Of a stretch of 64,000 bases of DNA, positions 57,882-64,000 are shown one piece after another. Source of the stretch: an uncultured Methanobrevibacter sp. (GTDB lineage Archaea; Methanobacteriota; Methanobacteria; Methanobacteriales; Methanobacteriaceae); NCBI RefSeq assembly GCF_902771435.1, contig NZ_CACXXB010000008.1, positions 34,956 through 98,955 of the forward strand, given 5' to 3'. Position 1 is the first letter of the stretch; each line of letters begins with the position of its first letter. The notes under the pieces are model-generated. The model saw only the letters and a program-made list of their open reading frames with translations. It had not been told where the DNA came from and did no database searches. Both the position numbers and the translations under genes were made by a program.

Positions 57882-58394
57882 ATGATTGTTTTATGTGTAA
57901 CAGGTAGTGTTGCTGCTAGCGAAGCTATTAAACTCGCTCGCGAATTTAGAAGAAACGATGTTGAAGTAAAATGTTTTATGAGTGATGCGGCTTGTGAAAT
58001 CATTCATCCGAATTCAATGGAGTTTGCAACAGGCAATGAAGTTGTGACCAAATTAACAGGCGATATTGAGCATGTCAAATACTCTCAGGAGGATTTGATT
58101 TTGGTTGCACCCGCTACTGCAAATACCATTTCCAAATTTGCATACAAAATAGCGGATAATCCGATATCCACTCTTCTGATTACTGCATACGGGCATGACA
58201 CTCCAATCATTTTTGTTCCTTCAATGCACGATTCAATGTATAAGGCCATCAAAGGCAACATTGAGAAAATAAAGCAGGAGCAATCAGCTATTTTTATAAA
58301 ACCTCGCATGGATGAAGGAAAAGCAAAATTCCCTTCAAAGGAAGATATTGTTTTGGAATCTTTGAGAACTATTAATTTAAACAAAAAGGATTGA
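57882..58394 (+). CDS. coaC: Phosphopantothenoylcysteine decarboxylase part of CoaBC
   Basis: A 170-residue HFCD-type flavoprotein. It has VTGSVAASEAIKLAREF (flavin phosphate binding), APATANTISKFAYKIADN (catalytic-loop family motif) and PSMHDSMY. It makes 4'-phosphopantetheine for coenzyme A. In most archaea and bacteria this domain is fused to CoaB. Here the frame ends with TGA at 58392 while CoaB continues in the +1 frame, so this is either half of a frameshifted gene or a real split. Confidence 0.85.
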   Translation: MIVLCVTGSVAASEAIKLAREFRRNDVEVKCFMSDAACEIIHPNSMEFATGNEVVTKLTGDIEHVKYSQEDLILVAPATANTISKFAYKIADNPISTLLITAYGHDTPIIFVPSMHDSMYKAIKGNIEKIKQEQSAIFIKPRMDEGKAKFPSKEDIVLESLRTINLNKKD

Positions 58395-58398
58395 TACT

Positions 58399-59040
58399 AT
58401 TAAAGGAAAAAAAGTTTTAATAAGTTTGGGCGGAACTTATGAACCTATCGATTCTGTAAGGGGGATTACAAATAAATCCTCCGGGAAGATGGGCCTTGAA
58501 CTTGCAAAGGAAGCCTACATTCGTGGCGCTGATTTAAAATTGGTTGTAGCTAATGTCAGTGTTGATATTCCCTCTGTTTTTGATGTTGTTCATGTTGAAA
58601 CCAGTTCAGAGATGAATGATGCGGTTTTAAGTTTAATTTCAGATTACGATATATTTATTTCCACTGCTGCAGTTTCAGATTTTGAATTCAGACAAAAATC
58701 CGATAAGAAAATCGATTCCAGCAGTTCTCTTTTTTTAAATCTGAAGCCTACTACAAAAATAATCCGCCAAATTAAAAAGATCAATCCTGATATCTTTTTG
58801 GTTGGATTTAAAGCCGAATTCAATATTTCCCGTGATGAAATTATTGGATGTGCAAGAAAACAAATTGCCGATGCAGGCACAGATTTGGTTATTGCAAACG
58901 ATATTTCAAAAAATGAGTGTCATTTCGGATCAGACAATAATGAGGTCCTGATTGTGGATGATAATGTTTTATCTGTTCCTTTGGCTTCAAAAAGAGAAAT
59001 CGCAAAAACAATTTGTGACGTAATTTCTAAAAAATTATAG
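58399..59040 (+). CDS. coaB: Phosphopantothenate-cysteine ligase part of CoaBC, no canonical start
   Basis: About 213 residues. It has the CoaB domain KVLISLGGTYEPIDSVRGITNKSSGKMG, then ISTAAVSDF and the conserved lysine region of the nucleotide site. The conserved protein begins near 58399, where the frame reads ATT AAA GGA; the only usual codon (TTG 58426) lies inside the nucleotide-binding motif. Reading AAA AAG, skipping one G, then ATT GAT ACT would rejoin CoaC and CoaB into one protein of about 384 residues, the usual fused length. Confidence 0.8.
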   Translation: MKGKKVLISLGGTYEPIDSVRGITNKSSGKMGLELAKEAYIRGADLKLVVANVSVDIPSVFDVVHVETSSEMNDAVLSLISDYDIFISTAAVSDFEFRQKSDKKIDSSSSLFLNLKPTTKIIRQIKKINPDIFLVGFKAEFNISRDEIIGCARKQIADAGTDLVIANDISKNECHFGSDNNEVLIVDDNVLSVPLASKREIAKTICDVISKKL

Positions 59041-59696
59041 CTTAATCTACATATGCTTTTAATAAAAGTATTATTTTTTCATTCCATTGATTTATATTAT
59101 AGGAACGTTATTTTATTTTAATGAAACTTCAGCTATCATATATTTTAATTATAGCTATAATTAAAATAAGCATAGGTTTGAACATCTCCATTTTGGGAAA
59201 AAATTTGATTTTTAGGAAATTCCTTTTTTTCATTAAATTTCATCGCTGTATATTTGATTTTCAAATCATGATTTGATTTTTAGTGCAATATTGTTTTTGA
59301 TATATAGAATTAAATCATATAATTTTTAGGTGTCAAACATATATTTTTATGGAATTGTAAGCATTGTAAAGTAATACTTTTTCAAATAAAATAAGCAAAT
59401 TCATATTTGAAAAAATTTTTTTTAAAAAAGAGTATTTTCATAAAATAAGTTCATGCCTTTAGGCTTTAGTTAAATGGAGTGATTAATAGAGTGAATCCAC
59501 CTAAAGGACGCTTAGATGAACTTTTATTTTATTTGCATTAGCATATTTTATATTTTATTTTATAGTATAAAAAGGTATCTAAGTAATACTTTATAGTATA
59601 TATAAAGCTTTGTGGTGTAAAATTTATTTGACAAAATTACTTACCAAATGCTCTCTCACTAACCTTTTATAAAAACAAAAATATAGATGTGAAATT
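59041..59696. other. 656-bp AT-rich region at the edge of the integrated element
   Basis: No credible gene. It contains a structured inverted repeat at 59447-59523, a TATA-like AGTATATATAAAG near 59595, and the pair TTGACAAA (59628-59635) and TTACCAAATG (59641-59650), which recur before the small-gene cluster at 61.7 kb. No tRNA is visible, so the attachment site was not identified. Confidence 0.55.
59447..59523 (+). repeat. Bipartite inverted repeat, possible structured RNA or att-related site
   Basis: AAGTTCAT (59447-59454) pairs with ATGAACTT (59516-59523), and CCTTTAGG (59456-59463) pairs with CCTAAAGG (59500-59507). GCCTTTAGGC is also self-complementary. The position is 170 bp before the recombinase start. 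Confidence 0.5.
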
Positions 59697-60839
59697 ATGA
59701 ATGACGAGCAATTATTGGATGAAATTCACAGCGTGAACAATCATTCAAAGGCAACACGTGAAGCGTACAAAAAAGCGGTGAATTTGTACACTACCTACAA
59801 CGAGATGTCTTTATACGAATTAATCATGGAAGCAGAGGAAGAGGAAAATAAAAGGATAAAATGGAAGTTGTGTTCTGTTAGGAGAAGATTAATTGGGTAT
59901 AGGAAATTTTTACTTGATAACTTTGCCTACAACTCATTTAGAACCTTCTTTAGTCCTATCGTAAATATCTACAAATACTATGAAATTGAGATTTTCACTC
60001 TCCCTAAAATGAACCACAAATCAATTAAAAGGTCTCAACCATTAAAATTTCATGATTTGCCGGATAAAGAAATTATTAGGGAAGCAATAAATATTTCTAG
60101 TCCATTGATTAAGGCTGTAATCCTTTTTATGTGTTCTAGTGGTTGTGCTGTTCAGGAAACCGTTAATTTAACTGTAGGGGATTATCTCAAAAGTATCAGA
60201 GATTATACTGACAAAAAAGATGTTTTTGAAGCAATAAATGATATTAGTGGAAGAAATGATATTGTACCTACTTGGGATATTTGGAGACAAAAGACTAATA
60301 AGTATTATACAACTTATTCAAGCCCGGAATCTGTAATAGCTATCAATTCATACTTAATATCAAGACCGGATAATTTTACTAATGACTCCAAGTTATTTAA
60401 GTACAGTAAGAATTATATCCAAACAAGATTCATCAGGATCAATAATGAATTGAACCTGGGTAAGGTTGGGGACAATGGCTATAATCGATTCAGGACTCAC
60501 ATGTTAAGAAAATTCCATGCAAGTTCATTATACAATGACGGTATGAGTTTGGATAAAGTAAATGATTTGCAGGGCAAAGCTAAAGGTAGAACTGACCAGG
60601 CTTATTTTATGATTAACCCAGAAGATTTAAAATACGAATACATCAAACATCTACCTGCTGTTACAATAAATAAAGACGTTGAAAAGTTATCCATCAAATC
60701 TCCAGAGTATATGAAAATGGAAGAGGAAAATGAACTCTTGAAATCAGAAGTAGGTGACATGAGAAAAGAACTCGATGAGATGAAAGAATTGAAAAAAGAA
60801 TTTTATAGTATTCTTAAGAAAGTTGAAAGTCAATCATAA
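59697..60839 (+). CDS. Tyrosine recombinase/integrase of an archaeal mobile element
   Basis: A 380-residue recombinase. An N-terminal SAM-like core-binding domain spans about 1-105. In the catalytic domain a Lys (K199, QKTNK), the HxxR box (H268 and R271 in THMLRKFH) and the nucleophile Y303 (QAYFM) can be placed. The segment where Arg I is expected reads SSGCAVQETVNL, with Val at the usual Arg position. A C-terminal coiled coil (about 335-378) is added. It most likely integrated the element reaching the right edge of the window. Confidence 0.78.
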   Translation: MNDEQLLDEIHSVNNHSKATREAYKKAVNLYTTYNEMSLYELIMEAEEEENKRIKWKLCSVRRRLIGYRKFLLDNFAYNSFRTFFSPIVNIYKYYEIEIFTLPKMNHKSIKRSQPLKFHDLPDKEIIREAINISSPLIKAVILFMCSSGCAVQETVNLTVGDYLKSIRDYTDKKDVFEAINDISGRNDIVPTWDIWRQKTNKYYTTYSSPESVIAINSYLISRPDNFTNDSKLFKYSKNYIQTRFIRINNELNLGKVGDNGYNRFRTHMLRKFHASSLYNDGMSLDKVNDLQGKAKGRTDQAYFMINPEDLKYEYIKHLPAVTINKDVEKLSIKSPEYMKMEEENELLKSEVGDMRKELDEMKELKKEFYSILKKVESQS

Positions 60840-60897
60840 TGTTATATAACTTAATGTTATAGCATTTGGTGTGGTTTAATCTGTGTCAAATGCTATA
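60839..60897 (+). promoter_or_regulatory. Direct and inverted repeats after the recombinase
   Basis: ATGTTATA occurs at 60839-60846 and 60854-60861. GTTATATAAC (60841-60850) is a palindrome. TATAGCATTTG (60858-60868) and CAAATGCTATA (60887-60897) form an 11-bp inverted repeat. This could be an operator controlling the next gene, or a terminator for the recombinase. Confidence 0.5.
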
Positions 60898-60924
60898 TCA
60901 TTTAAAATTAAAAAGGTGATACAA

Positions 60925-61497
60925 ATGGTTTATATCGTAGCAAATAGCAAACATGCAAAAGAATTAATTAAATTAGATTTTCCAGATAGACTTTGTGCAT
61001 CTCCTGAAAGTTGTGAAAATTGGTTAGCACATTGTAAAAAATACAATATGAAATTTTTAAAAGGTTCTTACGGTACTGTAGTCCATAAAGATTTTAATGA
61101 GTATTTTAAAAATTCCAAAAGCGATAAAATAAGAAAAGAATTATCTTGTGAAGATATATTGATTGATGGGGAAAAAATTAGCTTGCCTTTAGATCATACA
61201 AATCTACTGAAATCTAAAATTGATAAGAATGTTTATATTTTAACATCAAGCCCGTATTATGAGTTAAATTTGGATTTAATTGAAAGCATTAAAAATTATC
61301 CTCACGATGTCTATGTGATTAATCCCAACTTTTTAGATTATTATTCATTCATTGATGAGCCATCTGAAAAATTAAGACATCCGTTGGATGGAATCAATTA
61401 TGCGTTTACTAATGCAAGTGAAACACAAATTAAAAGCATTAATGATGCAATCTATAATGGTACTGGATTATTTGGTGTTTTTAGAAAGTTGTTGTAA
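60925..61497 (+). CDS. Hypothetical protein of the mobile element
   Basis: A 190-residue soluble protein that I do not recognise. It is Lys/Asp/Asn-rich with mixed alpha/beta character and has three cysteines early (RLCASPESCENWLAHC). It has no membrane segment. ATG 60925 is preferred because AGGTGAT lies just upstream; a GTG 14 codons earlier falls inside the inverted repeat. It lies alone between the recombinase and a long non-coding stretch. Confidence 0.6.
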   Translation: MVYIVANSKHAKELIKLDFPDRLCASPESCENWLAHCKKYNMKFLKGSYGTVVHKDFNEYFKNSKSDKIRKELSCEDILIDGEKISLPLDHTNLLKSKIDKNVYILTSSPYYELNLDLIESIKNYPHDVYVINPNFLDYYSFIDEPSEKLRHPLDGINYAFTNASETQIKSINDAIYNGTGLFGVFRKLL

Positions 61498-61740
61498 ATA
61501 AATTTTTCATACTCATTTTACCATCACCACATCAACTTTCATTGTTGAAACCTCATTTTGATTTTATACATTTGACTAATTTTTCTTACATTTTTATGTT
61601 TCATTGTTTATAGAATTTTGCAAAAACACATGCCTTATCTTCAAATTTTTTTCTCAAAAAAATGAACAATTTAGCATTAAAAAACTAATAGAAATGTTTA
61701 TATATTCATTTTGACAAACTATGATTAGCCATTACCAAAT

Positions 61741-61771
61741 GAAAGCAATTTTACGAAGTGAAAGCAATTTT
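61741..61771 (+). repeat. Tandem 12-bp direct repeats GAAAGCAATTTT
   Basis: Copies at 61741-61752 and 61760-61771, 19 bp apart start to start, or about two helical turns, just downstream of a TATA-like box. The spacing suits a dimeric regulator or iteron-type protein. Confidence 0.55.
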
Positions 61772-61866
61772 TCATTCTCGTACAACTTTTTTTTGGTGAG
61801 GCCTAAAAATCAATTTAGTGAGGTAAAATATCAAGAAAAGTAACGAAAAAATAAGATCATAAAAAA

Positions 61867-61924
61867 AGGATTATAAAAAAAATTTGTAATGAATAACGAG
61901 CTATAAATTTTTTAATATAATCCT
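61867..61924 (+). repeat. Long AT-rich hairpin
   Basis: AGGATTATA (61867-61875) pairs with TATAATCCT (61916-61924). The inner A-run plus TTT (61876-61884) can pair with AAATTTTTT near 61906-61914. The loop is about 20 nt. Confidence 0.5.
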
Positions 61925-62226
61925 GGGTCAGTTAGAAAAATAAAAATAATTAAACAGAGCCGACAAACTTTGTTAAAAATTAATACTTTCCAAAACTTAA
62001 CCCAATATTTAGTTTATTTTAAGGAATATATAAAGATTATTAAACCAAATAAACCACAAATTATCTTATTCTAAATATTCGGTAAAGAATGGAAAACTGA
62101 TTTACTCGAATACTATTTTTATTTTTCAAATTGTCTGGCCCAAATGATTTTGAGATTTTCGAAGAATTGCTCTCTATTAATATGTTCAGATTGATGAGAG
62201 TGTGAAAAAATGGAGACATCAAAACC

Positions 62227-62388
62227 ATGTATGGACAAATAAGACCAATGCCTCGAGAAGTAATTGTTTCCAATAACTTCCAGGCACTAGAGGAAGCCAT
62301 TGCTGAAATTTCTGAAACTGAAAACATCAGCAATGAAAAGGAATTCTTTGATTTGTACGAAATCAAGATAATGAAACTGGATCAATAG
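62227..62388 (+). CDS. Small hypothetical protein (53 aa)
   Basis: A 53-residue frame, MYGQIRPMPREVI to IMKLDQ, amphipathic and acidic (EEAIAEISETENISNEKEFF). Codon use is coding-like. GGAGA lies about ten bases upstream. Function unknown. It precedes a run of equally small genes on the same strand. A 101-codon frame on the opposite strand over this spot looks like a shadow. Confidence 0.5.
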   Translation: MYGQIRPMPREVIVSNNFQALEEAIAEISETENISNEKEFFDLYEIKIMKLDQ

Positions 62389-62433
62389 CTTTAATCCAGT
62401 AGATTGTTGAACTAAAGTTTAAAAACATTAACG

Positions 62434-62445
62434 GAGCCGACAAAC
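62434..62445 (+). repeat. Second copy of GAGCCGACAAAC
   Basis: An exact repeat of 61957-61968. This copy ends one base before the ATG of the 37-residue gene. It may include an unusual ribosome binding site or be a regulator site. Confidence 0.45.
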
Positions 62446-62446
62446 A

Positions 62447-62560
62447 ATGATAGAACAAGATGTAAATGGTGTGCCTCATGTTTTAGTACCAAAGGAGGCA
62501 TGGGAAATTGTATCAGAAGTTTTTAGTAAACTCGATGAAATGGGTGAATGGAATGAATAG
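62447..62560 (+). CDS. Small hypothetical protein (37 aa)
   Basis: A 37-residue acidic frame (MIEQDVNGVPHV to MGEWNE). WEIVSEVFSKLDEM is helix-like. It overlaps the next tiny frame by eight bases. Function unknown. Confidence 0.45.
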   Translation: MIEQDVNGVPHVLVPKEAWEIVSEVFSKLDEMGEWNE

Positions 62561-62603
62561 CTATTGCCCATTTGAAGGACATTGCATTATTGAGGTTGAT
62601 TAA
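62553..62603 (+). CDS. Micro-ORF (16 aa) with paired cysteines
   Basis: MNSYCPFEGHCIIEVD, starting within the end of the preceding gene after GGGTGAATGG and ending two bases before the next ATG. It could be a leader that couples translation, or simply chance. Confidence 0.25.
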   Translation: MNSYCPFEGHCIIEVD

Positions 62604-62605
62604 TC

Positions 62606-62908
62606 ATGACAACCTCAATTAATCAATTTGAAGATAATTTCCATGGTATTCTAACTCACAGAGGTGAAGTCAAAATTGCCAAAGGTGATGTTGAACAGGA
62701 AATCCTCTATATTGATGACGATGGGATTATATTAGTGGATGGTGGAAAAAAAGCATACCAAACACTAATACACTCTAAGCTATTGTCTTTAATTCAATAT
62801 GCAAAAGAAGGCGATACAGCATTAGTCAAATTTATAAGGGGAGAAGCTTTTATTGTTGGATTTAGGAAAAACAAGAGGAATGATAAATATGGAAAAAACA
62901 ATTCTTGA
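62606..62908 (+). CDS. Hypothetical protein of the mobile element (100 aa)
   Basis: A 100-residue soluble protein, beta-rich by appearance (HGILTHRGEVKIAKGDVEQEILYIDDDGIILVDG), with a basic tail. I do not recognise the family. GAGGTTGAT lies before the ATG. It overlaps the next gene by 20 bases. Confidence 0.6.
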   Translation: MTTSINQFEDNFHGILTHRGEVKIAKGDVEQEILYIDDDGIILVDGGKKAYQTLIHSKLLSLIQYAKEGDTALVKFIRGEAFIVGFRKNKRNDKYGKNNS

Positions 62909-63113
62909 AATGCAACAAAATCTTAGGGAAGGTTACTATGTTGTTTTTGTATCTACAGATGAAGAACAGTATTTTCCACTTACTAAATCAGATACTCTTA
63001 GTTTCCTGGAGGATAATAGATTAGCAATTCGCAGTAAAAGCGGAATGGTTAGAATAATTAACTTGGATTTAATTATTGAAATTTGTATCAGGAGATTTGA
63101 TTCATATGTCTAA
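62889..63113 (+). CDS. Hypothetical protein of the mobile element (74 aa)
   Basis: A 74-residue protein beginning MEKTILEMQQNLREGYYVVFVSTDEEQYF, probably a small alpha/beta fold. ATG 62889 follows GAGGA with nine bases between; other in-frame ATGs upstream lie too close to or before that site. It overlaps both neighbours. Family unknown. Confidence 0.58.
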   Translation: MEKTILEMQQNLREGYYVVFVSTDEEQYFPLTKSDTLSFLEDNRLAIRSKSGMVRIINLDLIIEICIRRFDSYV

Positions 63114-63240
63114 GCCAGCACGATTATATCCTAAAGAAGACCCGATGAACTTAAATCCCAAAGTAATAATGATGGGAAGTATTTTATTTGCAATAATAAT
63201 TGGCTGGATTGGAATTGTAACAAGTACTGTAGGATTATAA
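63106..63240 (+). CDS. Small single-pass membrane protein (44 aa)
   Basis: A 44-residue frame with a polar, basic start (MSKPARLYPKEDPM) and one strong hydrophobic helix (MGSILFAIIIGWIGIVTS). CAGGAGA lies about ten bases before the ATG. It overlaps the preceding stop by eight bases. The size and shape resemble phage-type small membrane proteins, but no function can be assigned. Confidence 0.55.
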   Translation: MSKPARLYPKEDPMNLNPKVIMMGSILFAIIIGWIGIVTSTVGL

Positions 63241-63251
63241 AAGGTGATAAA

Positions 63252-63815
63252 ATGGTAAAAGCAGAACTTATAGAAAGCCCAGAAGTTTCCAAAGAAACTG
63301 AGTTAATAGCTACCGATAATGTTCCTAATGTTGATGTGGCTATTGAACAATGGGATGCATATCAAAAACTCTGTAAAGGTTTATTAAACGAAACAGATTA
63401 TCAAGAAATAATTGTAAAAGAAAAAGATGAGAATGGAAACTATGTTAAAGTGAAAAGACACTTTAAGAAAAAATCAGCATGGCAGAAACTCTCCCGTGCA
63501 TTCAATGTTGATACACATATTGTTGATCGTGACATTGAAAGAACCAAAATGGGAAGAGTGCGTGAAGCTTACTATTGCGTTAGAGCAACATTGCCAAATG
63601 GCCGTAGTGTTGAATCTGATGCATTATGCTCCAGAAGTGAAAGGGGCAAAGATAAAGTTTCAGACCATACTATAATGTCTACCGCTAAAACACGTGCAAC
63701 AAACCGTGCAATAGCTGAGTTAATAGGAGCTGGAGAAGTTAGTGCTGAAGAAATGTCAGCTGAAAAACTGGTATCTCAAAACCAGTCAAAATTTTTAAAA
63801 GAGGACAATAGCTAA
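63252..63815 (+). CDS. Hypothetical protein, possible recombination or ssDNA-binding factor
   Basis: A 187-residue soluble, charged protein. Its middle (HFKKKSAWQKLSRAFNVDT and YCVRATLPNGRSVESDA) and the segment MSTAKTRATNRAIAELIG recall phage Erf/Rad52-like annealing proteins, where a similar Ala/Arg-rich helix follows a beta sheet. This is a weak likeness, not an assignment. AAAGGTGAT lies before the ATG. It is followed by a gene that runs off the window. Confidence 0.6.
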   Translation: MVKAELIESPEVSKETELIATDNVPNVDVAIEQWDAYQKLCKGLLNETDYQEIIVKEKDENGNYVKVKRHFKKKSAWQKLSRAFNVDTHIVDRDIERTKMGRVREAYYCVRATLPNGRSVESDALCSRSERGKDKVSDHTIMSTAKTRATNRAIAELIGAGEVSAEEMSAEKLVSQNQSKFLKEDNS

Positions 63816-63850
63816 TTCCTCTTTAATATTTTATTTAGGAGAATGTTAAA

Positions 63851-64000
63851 ATGAGTTTTAATGACAAACAAACCATATTTACAGGCACACAATTAGATTA
63901 TGAAGAAATTGTAGAAATTCCAGAAGGATATGAAAAAGCAGAATTAAAAGACTTTGAAGATGGAACTCTCATCACCGGCAGACCTGAAATGTCTTCAGTT
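63851..64000 (+). CDS. Partial hypothetical protein, cut by window end
   Basis: The first 50 residues (MSFNDKQTIFTG to GRPEMSSV) of a gene that continues past the window. TAGGAGA precedes the ATG. The piece is acidic and soluble; no family is recognisable from it. Confidence 0.6.
   Translation, partial: MSFNDKQTIFTGTQLDYEEIVEIPEGYEKAELKDFEDGTLITGRPEMSSV

Larger units (their letters stand above)
61498..62226. other. AT-rich noncoding region with repeats and hairpin
   Basis: 729 bp without a convincing gene. It holds a TATA-like TTTATATA at 61697-61704, TTGACAAA (61711-61718) and TTACCAAATG (61732-61741) as before the recombinase, two 12-bp direct repeats at 61741-61771, a long hairpin at 61867-61924 and the first copy of GAGCCGACAAAC at 61957-61968. 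It may be the control region or replication origin of the element, or may encode a small RNA. Confidence 0.5.

Noticed and set aside
58383..58390. A classic -1 slippery heptamer joining coaC and coaB
   Set aside because: The base before AAA AAG is C, and rejoining requires a +1 (or -2) shift, not -1.
59041..59696. A tRNA gene as the integration site of the element
   Set aside because: No cloverleaf could be drawn; the only structure is the bipartite inverted repeat.
62061..62366. A 101-codon minus-strand frame over the small-gene region
   Set aside because: It overlaps a plus-strand frame with better composition, lacks a binding site, and its protein is Ser/Ile-rich like antisense shadows.

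Overview
The window is AT-rich archaeal DNA from a methanogen of the order Methanobacteriales, most likely Methanobrevibacter or a close relative. Four things point there: the methanogenesis gene ftr (formylmethanofuran:tetrahydromethanopterin formyltransferase), a complete 17-gene ehbA-Q operon for energy-converting hydrogenase B, giant secreted adhesin-like proteins with beta-helix repeats and lysine-rich Ig-like tails, and an archaeal tRNA-Trp whose intron carries a box C/D guide.

Layout. 1-4.1 kb: tRNA-Trp with intron, a metallo-beta-lactamase hydrolase, a TrkH/TrkA potassium uptake pair and a flippase-like membrane protein. 4.2-9.3 kb: ftr, a secreted Ig-like protein with an unusual central domain, a 2TM potassium channel with RCK domain and a DUF4013 membrane protein. 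9.4-9.7 kb: a short hairpin-bounded element that looks like an internally deleted IS200/IS605 transposon. 9.7-15.6 kb: housekeeping genes nnr, sfsA, a sirtuin, a DinG/XPD-type helicase and argG. 15.7-35.7 kb: two paralogous two-gene adhesin operons on the minus strand, flanking a UPF1-like helicase, an AstE/AspA-type hydrolase and pyruvate kinase. 36-46.9 kb: a DUF457 hydrolase, then the ehb operon. 46.9-52 kb: a solo Cas4-like protein with an altered catalytic motif, an SNF-family Na+ symporter, a nucleotidyltransferase-fold protein and a headless adhesin. 52-59 kb: DUF366-queD-queE, two four-CBS proteins, prephenate dehydratase with an apparent ATT start, two envelope proteins and coaBC split into two frames. 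59-64 kb: an integrated mobile element with a tyrosine recombinase, then AT-rich DNA with repeats and hairpins, then a run of very small, partly overlapping genes reaching the window edge.

How the genes work together. Ftr acts early in CO2 reduction to methane, and Ehb uses the ion gradient to make low-potential reduced ferredoxin for carbon assimilation; pyruvate kinase, ArgG, PheA and CoaBC are anabolic. TrkAH and the RCK channel handle potassium. QueD and QueE make the deazaguanine precursor of archaeosine in tRNA. The adhesins are the variable cell surface. The right-hand 5 kb is accessory DNA and holds most of the genes I could not identify.

Limits: all assignments come from reading motifs and family resemblance. 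No alignments, folding programs or database searches were run.
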